Assembly: GCA_031835245.1 (NCBI GenBank)
Contig: JAVKOQ010000005.1
Span: 186,001 to 250,000 of the forward strand
Reading direction: 5' to 3'
Origin: Balamuthia mandrillaris
Taxonomy: Eukaryota; Discosea; Longamoebia; Balamuthiidae
DNA: 64,000 nt
A program made the position numbers and the translations under genes. Positions 1 through 10,788 of this stretch are shown here, piece after piece. Position 1 is the first letter of the stretch. The number at the start of each line of letters is the position of its first letter. The notes beneath the pieces are model-generated. The model did no database searches. It was not told the origin of the DNA and worked only from the letters and a program-made list of their open reading frames with translations.

Positions 1-1113
1 CGCCGATACTGCTGCTCGTTTCAGGTTTTTCTTTCACCTTTTTTCTTTCTTCATTTATTTTCTTTTTTCTTTTTTCTTTTTTTTTATTCTTTTTCCTTTT
101 TTCTTTTTTTTTCTTTTTTTTACTTTTTTTTTCATTTTCATTTTTTTTCTTTTTCCTTTTTTTTTCTTTTTCTTTTTTTTTTCATTTTCATTTTCTTTAT
201 TCTTTTTCTTTTTTCTTTTTTGTTTTCTTTTTTTTTTCATTTTCTTTTTCTTTTTCATTATTTTTTCTTTTTTTCGTTTTTCGTTTTTCGTTTTCATTTT
301 CTTCTTTTCTTTTTTCTTCTTTTTTCTGTTTTTTTTTTTTTCGTGTTATATTGACATAAGAACAAAACGCAAAAAAAAAGTCTTTTACCAGAGTTGGACA
401 ACTCTCTCGCCTTGTTGGAGCAATTGAGAGCATTGATAGAGGAACTGCTGGGACTGAGCAACCAAAGCTACGACTCCTCCAACGAGGAGCATGAAGCGCT
501 TCTCGAACGGCTGTGGCAAGGTCTCAAGCCCGGGGTCCATCGCAAGCATGGTAGGAAGAGCCCGGAATGGGGAGAGCTGGGCTTTCAAGGAACGGACCCT
601 GCCACTGACTTTAGAGGCATGGGCATCCTTGGCCTCACAAACCTTGTGTAAGTATCTCTCTTCTCGCTTTCTTTCTTGTCTTGCCGTTCTCTCTAGCGTT
701 CTCTCTATTTCTCATTCTTTCTTTTTGATAGATACTTTGCCGAAAACTATCCAGAAAAAGCAAGACTCACGTTAGCAGACTCAGTGAATCCAAACCACGA
801 GTATCCTCTGGCTATTACCGGCATCAACCTCACCAAAATGCTTTTATCCTTCCTTCACAAAGACCTTACGCGTTCCGTTAGATCTTCCTCTTCCTCCGCG
901 AAACTTTGCAACACTCTGTTGCATCAACACTTTCTGAGCAAAGGCTGCAGCTTGACAACCTTCAACGAGCTCTACAGCCACGTCCTCTTTACCTTTGGCC
1001 GCGTTTATGTCAGCAAGCGACCGGAGAACATTCTGCAGTTCCCTCGTATCCACGATGAATTCAAAGCAAACCTCGTTTTGAAGCTGGAAAGCGATGGCGT
1101 TCTGCATTTCTGA
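1..1113 (+). CDS. ELMO domain-containing protein, 5' end off window
   Basis: ELMO domains occur in Rac-GEF partners (ELMO/CED-12) and Arf-GAP-like ELMOD proteins. The core WGELGFQGTDPATDFRGMG, followed by GLTNLVYF, is the diagnostic ELMO signature. Exons that hold frame are about 394-647 and 732-1113, joined by a GTAAGT...TAG intron at 648-731; the split codon restores V-Y-F. The exon at 394 has no ATG and follows an AG, so it is internal. Bases 1-24 (frame R-R-Y-C-C-S-F-Q, then GT) may be the end of an upstream exon, which would make 25-391 a very T-rich intron. The protein ends DGVLHF-stop. With no PH or other domain in view, ELMOD type is more likely than full-length ELMO1, but the missing N-terminus prevents a decision. 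Confidence 0.85.
25..391 (+). repeat. T-rich (TTTTTC)n tract, probable intron
   Basis: Almost pure T with interspersed C from about 30 to 340, an imperfect TTTTTC/TTTTC repeat. It lies between a possible exon end at 24 and the ELMO exon near 394. Long Lys-rich readings on the opposite strand are products of the repeat and not genes. Confidence 0.7.
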
Positions 1114-1193
1114 GATATTGTATGTTTATTTACAATCTTTTTTTCCTTCTTTTCTTGCTTCTTCCTTCTTTCTTGTTCTTGTGCTGCTCTCTA

Positions 1194-2535
1194 TCATCGC
1201 ATGTTGAGCAACAAACAAAGCTCAACTAGTTTTGTACTTTCGAAAAAGTCCAGCATGACAACGTTCATTCGAAACTGATCCGCCCATTCCTCTTCGACCC
1301 ACTGCAGAACCAACGGGCTCACGTTGCTCGCCATCCTCTTCAAACTAGTATTCTTTCCCAGCACGTTGAAGATGCCTTTACATATGAATGAGACATCCGG
1401 GGTTAACACTCCCTGCAACACAAAGAAAGGCAACTCTCCTCCTTCTGCGTTGCTCCTTCTCTTCTCCTCACGCATAACCAGCTGTTGGTGTAGCTTTTGT
1501 TTGAGCTCTGGGAGATGCGTTGTGTTGGGCCAGGGAGAGGAGATGCCACTCCGTGGCCACAACCACCGATGCCGTTGCACAGAGGTTCGGTGATGATAAA
1601 ACACCAACACACGTTTCTCACTCTTCCACAACTCGTTCAACTTTAGTGCTTCTTCTTCTGCTCTATCCCTCTTCCTTCTGGCTGTGGTTGTGTGGCTGAG
1701 CCGAGGAATGAGCAGAGAGCCAAAGGTTTGTTGGATGAGGTCTTCGAGGAGCCGATGGGAGCTCTCGCTCATCGCGTAAAAGTGGTTCAGGTCCAGAAGG
1801 ACGACCTCCTTCTTGTTCTCTCGCAGGAAGCGAAGCACGGAGGAGAGCTCGTCTTGAATGTGGGCGCCGAACAACGCGTGACAGGTGAAGAGCTCTTTGG
1901 GGACAAATGTTCGTGAAGATGGTTTTTCCGTTTCTCCTTCGTCGCCCTCTTCGTCTTCCTCCTCCGCCTCTTTCTCGTCTTCTTCTTTCTTCCGCAAAGT
2001 TCCTCTTTCTTTGTTTTCCTCTTTTGTTGTTGAAGCCACAAGAGAATGGAAGTTAGGGAACCGATCCGAAGAGCGCCCTATTCGGAGATCAAGATAACGT
2101 ATTCCAGCTATCCACAACAACAACAACAACAGAAGGAAAAAAAAAGTGTTCTGTTAATCTTTCTTAATCAATTGTGAAGATTATTTTTTCAAACTCAATA
2201 ACATCGATCATACCTTGTAATTGTTGGTAGAGGGAGAGCGATTGAGTGACGGCCCAGTCCCGGACGAACCGCTTGGGCATTCGTTGCACGAAGGAGGAGG
2301 CATCGGGGGCAAAGGACGAGCGGCTGGTCAGGCAGTACGTGGCCGAGTCGTGCGTGCCTGGAAGCGCCACTTCCTTCAAGGTCTTGTGGCCGATCCAAGG
2401 CGCCATGTCTTCCATCCATCGGTGCGGTCGTACTTCTTCAATCACATCGCTGTCATCGTCGCCGTCGTCGCCCGCTGTTGGTGAAAGCCTCCTCACCCTC
2501 AGCCGTATAACTTCTTCATTTGTGCTTCCTTCCAT
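1194..2535 (-). CDS. PI-PLC X-domain-containing protein (PLCXD-like)
   Basis: Single-domain phosphatidylinositol-specific phospholipase C fold. Exon 1 is 2214-2535 (ATG at 2535, MEGSTNEE) and exon 2 is 1194-2107 (stop at 1194). Splicing joins LQ to AGIRYLDLRIG, the invariant strand after the first catalytic loop. The first catalytic histidine is in ALPGTHDSATY and the second in FTCHALFGAHIQDEL. VVLLDLNHFY is the next core strand. An acidic EEDEKEAEEEDEEGDE insert separates the two halves of the catalytic site. There are no Y, C2, EF-hand or PH domains, so this is not a eukaryotic-type PLC-beta/delta. Family membership is well supported; substrate is not known for most PLCXD proteins. Confidence 0.85.
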
Positions 2536-2601
2536 CTTGTTCCTTTCCTCCTCTTTCTTTTTATTATTTTTCAAGTTATAAGATAGGATGTAACGCTTTT
2601 T

Positions 2602-3544
2602 CTAAAAGTTAACAGTACCGCCGCTTTGGTCGCGCAATGCACCCTCCTGACGCTTTTGGGTGTAGAAGCAGAACCCTGCTAGCATAACAACGACAGCGAC
2701 GACCACGACCACCGCTGCGCAAACCACGAGCGCAACCATCCCTCCTGTGCCCAATCCGCTGTACTCATCCTCTTCCTCCTCCTCCGCCTCGTTGTTGCTG
2801 CCAGTCAGAATGATGGCAAAGTCTGGGTCAAAGTACATGTGCTCGTGAAAGAAAGGCAACTCGATGGTATTGTCCAGCGTTCGAACGGCCTGCGGTGTCT
2901 CCTCCCCGGATTCCAGCCCTGGAAAGTTGAATGCGGCGAGCTTGTATTGATGATACATTCCATCCAGCTCAACAAAAGAAAGGACAGTTACATTTATCGC
3001 TCCCCCTGTTGGGAACAAAAAGAATAGAGCGGGGTAAGGTGAGGAGGACGAAGAATAAAAAGATGAAGAAGAAGACGAAGGAGCGCTAAACCTATGGGTC
3101 CTTGTGTCGAAAGAATGGAGTTTATAAGGAAACTCTCGTTCTTTGGGATGAAAGGCATTAGCCCACCACCTTCGTGCCATACAAAAGGTTCACTGCTATG
3201 AATCCTTGTTCTTATTCGCATGATGTTGCTCTCATTTCGGAACTTCCAGTTCTTGTTTTTAGAGTGCATCAGATATACGAAAGAAGAGAGATCAACACGA
3301 GACGCGGAGAAGTTGAAGCAAAAAGAAGAAGAGGTAGTAACATACCTTAAAGCGAACGTCAAACTTGAAGCCATCTTCGTTGATGAGATGGGTGAAATTA
3401 GCGAATGGAAAATAGATCTCTGTTGGCTTCTCGAACCAATAATATGTTAACGATAACTCGGTTTCATTAAAATATGTCTGAAGAATAACTTCATGAATGA
3501 TACCTCCTGCAATAGAACAAAAATGAGAAAGAGAGAAGGGAGAG

Positions 3545-3593
<49 letters not shown>

Positions 3594-3977
3594 AGAGTGA
3601 ACTGAACCATCTGGAGTGGATGATATGTTTTCGGAGACGTTAAAAACAAAATTGGGAGAAAGGCAGTCCAAAAGAAACACCTCCTCTCCTTCCGCCGTAA
3701 ACTCACCGAGCCACGCCGGGGTTAACAAGAAGTACTGCGAGGTTATCTTTCCACCTGGACTATCCCGAACAGATACATTCATCGCAAACTCAGAGAAGGT
3801 AGCCTGCCAGTTCTCTTTTACGGCACATTAGAGGATTCGGTTGTGCTCGAGATAGAACGAAGCTTGAAAACTCAACAAATACGCACTTGCGTCAATGGTA
3901 AAGGGATGACTTTCAGAGGAACGCACTGTTGCCAAAGGAAACGCTAGAAACAAGAGAAGCATGTACACAGAGAACAT
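2602..3977 (-). CDS. Orphan type I membrane protein
   Basis: I do not recognise this family. Four joined exons give a 5' signal peptide (MFSVYMLLLFLAFPLATVRS, ATG at 3977), an extracellular region with many N-x-S/T sites (NVS, NIS, NET, NFT, NES, NVT), a single transmembrane segment (GGMVALVVCAAVVVVVAVVV) and a short tail ending GGTVNF. Exon 1 is 3887-3977 and the 72-bp intron 3815-3886 keeps frame (IDA-KNWQATF). A (CT)n-bearing intron lies near 3515-3608, and further exons carry the ITSQYFLLTPAWLG, LSLTYYWFEKPTEI and FVWHEGGGLMPFIP stretches. An acidic EEEEEEDE stretch precedes the membrane. A surface receptor or adhesion protein is plausible but unproven. Confidence 0.65.
3520..3608 (-). 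repeat. (CT)n microsatellite in intron
   Basis: A run of about 40 bp of alternating GA on the plus strand (about 3549-3588), reading CT on the sense strand of the membrane-protein gene. It lies just upstream of the acceptor TATTGCAG. Confidence 0.9.
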
Positions 3978-4196
3978 TTTCGAGCTGCTGAGAACCTTAC
4001 GCGCAGCACGCAGAACCTGACGACAAGTTCAAACTTTTCGGTGGACTTTTTAATCGTCATTTCAATGCTTCAATCAGGAGGTATCACCGTAACTCGGTCC
4101 TATCAACCTATAGTGGTATATATTAATGAGGAGGTTTAAAAAAGGACAGAATGTTTGAATTTTGATTGGAAGAGTATTACTGGGGAAGAAAGCCAA

Positions 4197-5521
4197 ATGG
4201 AAGCAGCGGCGCCACAACGTTCGGCGGAGGGAGAAGGCGTGCGCATAGTCTCATGGAACGTGCACAGTTGGTCAGACAACAAGTTTCGCAAAAGCTTCGA
4301 CTCCATATTGCAAGAGCTGAGAGGCCTTGCTCCCGACATTTTGGTCCTCAACGAAGCCACCCACCCGCGCTCCGCCGCGCAGTGCTCCCAAGGAACGTCT
4401 CCGGCAGACATGCGCAAAGACCCAAAGGACTACTCCTCTTCACGCGCCATCGCGGGGTTATATAATGGTGACTCAAAGTTCAACTCGTCTTCAACCAGCC
4501 AAATATTTCATTATACACAAAAGCAGAACGCAGAAGAGGAGCCGGCTGTTAACCCACGAGCCTATGACACGTACTTAGAACGGATTTCGGTGGCTCTGGA
4601 CCTTCCGCACTGGCTGTTCTCGGAGGCCACAGCGCTTGGTAATGCGGTGCTTAGCCGGTGGCCTCTTGAAAGGTCGCAAGCGCTTGTAATGCCTTGCCTC
4701 GATTTGGGAGGACATTATCATGAGACCCGCTCTTGTATTGCTACCTCCATATCCGTTCCCACTGTACGTCCATGCATTCTAAGTGTCGTTGTGTCTATGA
4801 ATCGATTCTCGTGCTGTTCTCACTTTTCGCATCATTGTTTTCTCTTTATATTGTATCTCTCTTTTGTTATGTCTCTTTCCCTTTCGTCGTTTCTTTGTCT
4901 CTTCCTTTAATATACGGCGCTAACACAAGAATGCCGCCCAAGAAAAAAGGAGGAGCACAACCAATAAATCTCTTTGCTACACATTTAGATCAACGCTCTG
5001 AAGAAGCTCGAATGATTCAAATCCAAAAGTGCTTTCAATTCATCAACTCCTTCCAATCCTCCTCGGCCTCAAACTCAGTGAGTCTACTGGTAGGCGATTT
5101 GAATGCATTCACAAAAGAGGACTGCAGCGAGGCTCATTGGAGCGCTATCGTGCACCATTTCAACACACACGGATGGACGTTGCCTGAGGATCGTGTTATC
5201 CCTTTCATCAAGAGCCAAGGCTTTGTGGATTGTTTCTCTTCTTCTCCTTCTTGTGCTTCTTCTTCTGCTTCTTCAAAACAAAGCGTAGCTGGAGATGACT
5301 TTGACGATGGAGAAGAGCAAGACGAAGAGAAGAGCATGGCAATGAGCGAAGTGGACAAAGCGAAATGTTCTGTTTGGACGGGGCGGCCGTTGCTACGCAT
5401 TGACCACGCTTTTGCCAGCAACAACGCGCACGAGCGACTCGTCATCCGCAGCTGCGAGGTGGTACAGAGCTGCGTAGCGTCCGACCACTATCCCCTGCTT
5501 CTGCGCCTCAAACAAAACTAA
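4197..5521 (+). CDS. Endonuclease/exonuclease/phosphatase (EEP) family hydrolase
   Basis: EEP-fold metal-dependent phosphodiesterase. Motifs in order: VSWNVHSWSDN (first metal and active-site strand), LVLNEATH (catalytic Glu), LGNAVLSR, FATHLDQRSEEAR, VGDLNAF (Asp/Asn pair) and the terminal SDHYPLLLRL (catalytic Asp-His). The ATG at 4197 is chosen because an ATG at 4151 is closed within four codons. Exon 1 is 4197-4763 and exon 2 begins near 4943 after an intron of about 180 bp; the frame is continuous with this choice. Acidic and Ser-rich inserts near the C-terminus are lineage-specific. There is no signal peptide or transmembrane segment. The substrate cannot be told: endonuclease, inositol phosphatase and sphingomyelinase-like members share these motifs. 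Confidence 0.8.
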
Positions 5522-5696
5522 TGCCGTATAGTGGTCATCCAATCAAAATCATGAAATACCGCGAAATGTGAAAGAAATATGGTGGAAACAATACAAAAAT
5601 CAAAATTTAACGATAAAAATTGAAAAAAAATTGAAAAAAAGAAACGAAAAAGATCAACAAAGAAGAGGCGACAACACACACCTACCTCGGCGTAAC

Positions 5697-6088
5697 ATGT
5701 CCTTCCCAAAGCAGTTTCCTGGTATGTGACACACTTCACTCCCTCTTTCTTATGTGTGATTTTTTTAAATCAAAAATTATTTTAAAAACAAGGTCAGCGC
5801 ATGAGTGCTGCTTTCAAAGAGGGACCCACCATCGAAGTGTTCTTGGACCTTCATGTTCGTACTCTTTCTCTCTCTCTCTCTCTCTCTCGTTGCGTTTCCA
5901 CCAACTTATTTTCCAACGGTTGCAAACAACAGTGTCCCTTTTGCAAGAAAGCCTACCCCAAGCTGAAGGAGCTGGTCGGCCACTATGGCGAGGAAAGGCT
6001 GCAGGTGGTCATGTTCAACTGGGTACAGCCTTGGCACGCTCAGGTTCGTGTCCTCTTGTGTGTTGAGGAGAGAGGAGAGAGCAAAGAG

Positions 6089-6132
<44 letters not shown>

Positions 6133-6763
6133 AAAAGTGAATTTAAGAGGAGAGAGAGAGAGGACTGAAGAGGAGATGAGAGAAGAAACGTAACTCACAT
6201 GGGATAACGTGAACGTGAAGGCGACATGGCTGCACCAAGCCGCGCTTGCGGCGTCTATGTTTGAGGACAAGTCCATGTATTGGAAAATGGTGGACTTGCT
6301 CTACGAGCACCAAGATGAATGTACGTGTAAAACTCCTTCTGGTCTTTTGAGATATCTTTAACGATGTCGTCCTTCCATCAATCCAAAAGTCTCTGACGAG
6401 AAAACAGAGAACATGAGCAAGGCTGATATGTTCAACGTGCTCACGGACTATGCTGGTTCTCTTGGCATGGACAAAGAAACCTTTGCTGCCAATCTTCGCA
6501 GCAACCAAGTCATCCAACTGATGAAATGGGAGTTGAAGGTACCCTCATTTACTTCTTTCCAGAAGAGAGAAAGGAGAGAGCGCGCAACATGAGAGAACAA
6601 GAGATTTTACTAACGCAAAAACACAAAAAAAAAATAGTATGGAAGACAAAACGGCATTCACTCATCTCCAACGTTCATGGTGAATGGTTTGTTGGCGCCC
6701 AACCTGTCCAGCGGCACCTCCATCGAGCAGTGGAAGGAGTTCTTGGACCCTTTGATGCCCTGA
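5697..6763 (+). CDS. DsbA-like thioredoxin-fold protein
   Basis: Thiol-disulfide oxidoreductase fold of the DsbA/Thioredoxin_4 type. Six exons: 5697-5721, 5793-5854, 5933-6043, 6221-6320, 6390-6538 and 6638-6763. The first exon codes only MSFPKQFPG. Splicing places VFLDLH directly before CPFCKKAYPK, so the CxxC active site CPFC lies across an exon junction. The second exon of the helical insert opens ATWLHQAALAAS, and the last exon carries HSSPTFMVNG with the family's cis-proline before the substrate-binding loop. It ends FLDPLMP. No signal peptide is seen, so a cytosolic role is likely. One intron (6044-6220) carries (GA)n on the sense strand, unlike other introns here. Confidence 0.8.
6083..6170 (+). 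repeat. (GA)n microsatellite in intron
   Basis: About 40 bp of GAGAGA near 6089-6128 with further GA-rich sequence to about 6160, inside intron 3 of the thioredoxin-fold gene. It is the only clear intronic dinucleotide tract in the window whose sense strand is purine. Confidence 0.9.
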
Positions 6764-7023
6764 ATCACGCTCGCACCGGTGGTAGTCTGATGCTTTGGCT
6801 GGCCTATACTGATTTTAATCAAACCACCAATCAAAAACCAAACAGCATGACCACTATAATAGTCGACAAACAGTAAACGATTTCTTTTGGCCTCTGCTGC
6901 TGCTTTCTTCGAAAAGCTTGGACGCGAGAATGCCTCACCCTTTTATACGCTTGTTAGGAAGGCAAGCAAAGTCTTCAAGTACCTTCTTCCACACCAAAAC
7001 TTAGCGACACGCGTTGAACACAG

Positions 7024-8604
7024 ATGGAGCAACAGAGAATGCTGCAGAAGAACCACAGGCCACATGCCGTTATCATCGGCGGTGGTATCGCCGGCTGCGC
7101 ACTAGGCTTGTTCCTCGCCTGCGAGAGCGGCTTTCGTGTGTCCATATTCGAGGCGTACTCTCGCACTCAGGCGGTCAATGGTGGGATCGGCGGTGGCCTG
7201 CAGCTGGCCCCCAATGGCATGCGCGTCCTGAAGCATCTCGGCTTGGCGGAGCGGCTGCGTAGGTTGGGTGTGGAGAGCCCCTGCTTTGAGTTCCGAGGAC
7301 ACGATGGACACCTTATTGTGCGCACGCACGTCGATCCCAAGGGTAGGTACGACCAGCCCTCCGTCCTGATGACACGTGCAACACTACACCAGGTCCTCGT
7401 GGAGGCCGTAGAGCACGAGCAGGAGCAGAACAACAACACCACCATCGAGTTTGACAAGCGCCTCGTCGGCGCCAGCGGCATAGAAGCTGAGGATGAAGCC
7501 TACGATTTGGCAGATGCCAACAGCGGGCCAGTAATGCTGCAGTTTGAGGATGGAAGTCGGGCGTGTGGGGACTTGGTCGTCTGCGCTGATGGAGTGCATT
7601 CTAAGATGCGGAGCCTGCTGCTGGGCGAAGACGACCCTAAGGCATGCTACTTGGGCCTCGTCTCTCTCGGTGGCTTTGCTCACTCCGATATCTTCCTTGA
7701 AAAGCCGGAGAGCGAGCAGGGCGTCATCAACTTCCTCTTCTCGCCCGAAGGCAGTATGATGGGGTACTGCCGTGCTACAGGAGACGACCCTCGCCTTGTC
7801 ATGTGGTGGCGCAACATGCAGGTGGCCAACCATCCAAAGCTCATGCAGCTTCTAGGCCTGAGTTCGGCAGCCGACGAGCGCCTATATCAACCACCCACAA
7901 AGGAGGAGCTGCAGGCAATGGATACTGACGAGCTCAAGCGTTGCATCCTGCACTTGCCTGGTGGAGAGGAGTGGTCGCCTGTGTTGCGCCAGATGGTAGA
8001 GGACACCGATACTATCCTGCGTGGCACCATCAGCGACGTGGTTCATATTCCTCGGTGGGCACAAGGTCGCGCATGTCTGATCGGAGATGCAGCCCACGCC
8101 GTCAGTCCACACTCAGGCCAGGGCGCATCGCTGGCGCTGGAGGACTCTATGTTCCTTGCAAAGATGCTACGACTTGCTTTGCATGAGCATCGGTCGCGCC
8201 ATGAACATGACGACGAAGATCTCCCATTCCCGATAACCCTCCTGCAGCGTGCGTTCAAGGCTTATGAGCATGGCCGCAAGGCAAGAGTGGAGAAGATCGT
8301 AGCAGAAGGGCGGCGCAGAGGTGAGCAAAGAAGAAACACAAAAGAGGAGCCCTCAGGACCTGGAGCTGTGAAGAGATGGCTGATAGAGGGCATGATGTAC
8401 CTCGCCTTCAAGCACCTCGCTCAGCCCCTGTTTGGCCAGGTCTTTGGATATCGAATCGAGTGGGACGACGGCAAGACCCTTCGCCAGATCGAAGCGGAGC
8501 AGCGAGAGCAAGCAAGCGGCGCATGGGCAAAGACTGTGGGCACAGCGGTGATACTTACAGCTGTGCTTGTTCCCGTTGTTGCCCTTCTTCTACACCGACG
8601 GTAA
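7024..8604 (+). CDS. FAD-dependent monooxygenase, intronless, C-terminal membrane anchor
   Basis: Class A flavoprotein monooxygenase fold (FAD_binding_3). The FAD-binding GxGxxG appears as VIIGGGIAGCALGLFLA near residue 20, the DG motif as VVCADGVHSKMRSLL, and the GD motif as CLIGDAAHAVSPHSGQGASL. At 526 residues the length is usual for the family plus a tail. The last 20 or so residues (VILTAVLVPVVALLLHRR) form a hydrophobic anchor, so the enzyme is probably tail-anchored in an internal membrane. It is one uninterrupted frame of 1.58 kb, in contrast to its neighbours; this may reflect gene transfer or retroposition, or chance. The substrate is unknown. Confidence 0.85.
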   Translation: MEQQRMLQKNHRPHAVIIGGGIAGCALGLFLACESGFRVSIFEAYSRTQAVNGGIGGGLQLAPNGMRVLKHLGLAERLRRLGVESPCFEFRGHDGHLIVRTHVDPKGRYDQPSVLMTRATLHQVLVEAVEHEQEQNNNTTIEFDKRLVGASGIEAEDEAYDLADANSGPVMLQFEDGSRACGDLVVCADGVHSKMRSLLLGEDDPKACYLGLVSLGGFAHSDIFLEKPESEQGVINFLFSPEGSMMGYCRATGDDPRLVMWWRNMQVANHPKLMQLLGLSSAADERLYQPPTKEELQAMDTDELKRCILHLPGGEEWSPVLRQMVEDTDTILRGTISDVVHIPRWAQGRACLIGDAAHAVSPHSGQGASLALEDSMFLAKMLRLALHEHRSRHEHDDEDLPFPITLLQRAFKAYEHGRKARVEKIVAEGRRRGEQRRNTKEEPSGPGAVKRWLIEGMMYLAFKHLAQPLFGQVFGYRIEWDDGKTLRQIEAEQREQASGAWAKTVGTAVILTAVLVPVVALLLHRR

Positions 8605-8959
8605 GGTCAACTGCGCAACACAATCTCTTGGCTGTTCAAAGAAAAAAGAACTGCATTACCTCCATATGCTATAACGATGCCGAACGAACAACCACCGCCG
8701 TTGACGTGTCTTCTGTGTGACCAAGTGCAATCACGCCAGTGCAATCCTTCGTAACAAACGACAATAAAAGTCTATAAAGCCTATGGTGACATCAGCTGCG
8801 CGTATCTGGTTGCTGCGGACCAGGAGGCGGAGGAGGGATGATGGCAGGGTGCTGAGACGAATTTGAAAAGCTACAGAGAGAGAGAGAGGCTTGAAGTTTT
8901 CATTCTACTAGTTTGGTGGCGCTAACCTCCCCTTCCCCCAGCACCTACCGGAACACGGC
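8605..8959. other. Intergenic region between the two flavoprotein genes
   Basis: The 3' flank of the monooxygenase contains an AATAAA-like signal (ACAATAAAAG near 8760). A short (GA)n run lies near 8875-8888. No coding or RNA feature is seen. Confidence 0.5.
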
Positions 8960-10304
8960 ATGTCCACAAAGGACCAACATCGCCGGGTGTATGATGTTAT
9001 CGTCGTGGGAGCTGGTACTTGAGTTGTTTTGTTGGTTTCATTGAACACACACAAACAGTTCATGTTGAACCCTCCTCCTCCCTGCGCTTTCCTGTTGAAC
9101 AACATAGGTCCAGCAGGGCTTTGCGCTTGTGCCCTGCTCCAAGAGCGCAACTGCGACTTTTTGTTGATAGATGCGGGTCGCTCCATCCACGAACGAAGCA
9201 GGCATGACCCCCTGCAGTGCGCGGAAGGCGTTGGCGGGGCCGGCCTCTTCTCCGATGGCAAGTTCTCCTTCTATCCTTCCTCCTCGGCGCTGTGGCAACT
9301 GCCGGACAGGCCTCTCTTGCAACGAAGCTACCAGAGAGTGGTTCGTGACCTTCAAGAATACGGCTTGGGAGGTGCCGATGGTTTGCCTTCCTTTCCGACA
9401 ACAGCAATCGAGAAGAAGAAAGAGAGCACTGGAGAAGAGAGAAGAGAAGAAGGGAAAGGGGAGGAGTGGGAGTTAAAAAGGTACCCTTCGTTCTACATGT
9501 CGTTGGAGGATCGCTTACGGTTGACGCAGCGATATGCCGATGGCTTGCCCGCTTTGTTGGAGACCAAAGTCATGGACGTTACATTCAAGAGACGAAACGG
9601 AACCGATAAAGAAGAAGAGGCGGAAGACCTCGTCTGCTGTAAAGTAGTCGTGCAGCGACGACAAAGAGAGCAGCCACACAAAACCAAAGTCTCTGCAGAG
9701 AGTAGCAGTTCTGAAGAGGAGGAGGAGGAGGAACACGATGAGAAAGAAGACGGGGAGGAAGTTCAGCTGTTGTACTGCAAAAGGTTGATATTTGGAGGAG
9801 GACGGTTCGGCCCTCTTTTGTTTCCAAAGCAAGAGTCCGTGTTTCGGCGGATGGAGGTCGGCGTACGCGTGCAGGACCGCAGCCACAACCCCTTCTTCAG
9901 CCGCATCAAGCTGCTAGATCCCAAATACAAGCTTACCATCCCTTCCTCCTCCTTCTTCCATTCATCCCATTCATCCGTAGATGGGCGAACCGAAGAAGAG
10001 GCAACCACCATCGAGTGGCGGACGTTTTGTTGTTGCAGGGAAGGAGAGGTGGTGGAGGCCGGCCCTGGCGGCTTCTTCTCTGGACGGTCGGACTGCCCTC
10101 CCACTGGTCTCAGCAACATCGGGTTCAACCTTCGGTGCTGCAGCGAGAAGGACGCGCTTCTCTGCGGCCAGAAGCTCGGAAACGATTTTCAAGGACCGTT
10201 GCTGCGGTTCCTAGCAGAGCGAGAGGACTGTTTCGTTGCTGTTGGGCTTCGTAAGCTTTGTGATAGCTTTCCTGAACTCTTGGTTCGGTTCCTCCTGTTT
10301 CCTC

Positions 10305-10394
<90 letters not shown>

Positions 10395-10635
10395 TTTCTC
10401 TTCCTTCTAACGTCAACACTAACAACCACCAAAAAAGACCGAAAGCAGCCAAGTGATAGGGCCAACCATGGAGGGAGTGGGCTTCTACCCAGAGTTGGAG
10501 GAAGGGGGAGGGCTGCGCAGCCTCTGGATCGTCGGCGATAGCAGCGGCGTGTTTCGTGGCATCGTGGCCGCCATGGTCAGTGGCTATTACGTCGCTCAGG
10601 AGGTACTGGAAACTCTTTCAAAGAAGATGCACTGA
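8960..10635 (+). CDS. FAD-dependent dehydrogenase, COG2509-like
   Basis: NAD(P)/FAD-binding Rossmann protein resembling bacterial 'FAD-dependent dehydrogenase' (COG2509). Exon 1 is 8960-9014 (MSTKDQHRRVYDVIVVGAG) and exon 2 is 9108-10250; the join gives VGAGPAGLCAC, the dinucleotide-binding motif. The family motif EGVGGAGLFSDGKF follows. GGGRFGPLL and VGVRVQDR are later core segments. The last exon starts near 10454 after a (CT)n intron and carries GPTMEGVGFYPELE and SLWIVGDSSGVFRGIVAAMVS, the C-terminal FAD contact. A charged insert (near 9690-9770) and a second near 9400-9480 are low-complexity additions. The exact final acceptor is uncertain. No substrate is assigned to this family. Confidence 0.8.
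10311..10391 (+). repeat. (CT)n microsatellite, about 80 bp, in intron
   Basis: The longest pure CT dinucleotide run in the window, within the last intron of the COG2509-like gene, with the pyrimidine strand in sense. Confidence 0.95.
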
Positions 10636-10788
10636 TATGTTCGAATAGCAAGAAGGTGAAAGTAACAAAAAACAAAAAAATGATCATGATAAAGAGGGAA
10701 AAAATAAACAAAAAAGAGAGAGGCGTAGCTCTGGTCCTTTAAAAAAATGGGTTCGTTTCAGTTTCTTCTTCTTCGTCGTCGTCTCCGT

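Noticed and set aside
55-433. Lys/Glu-rich open frames on the minus strand
   Set aside because: They are translations of the T-rich TTTTTC repeat with no complexity and overlap the ELMO gene on the other strand.
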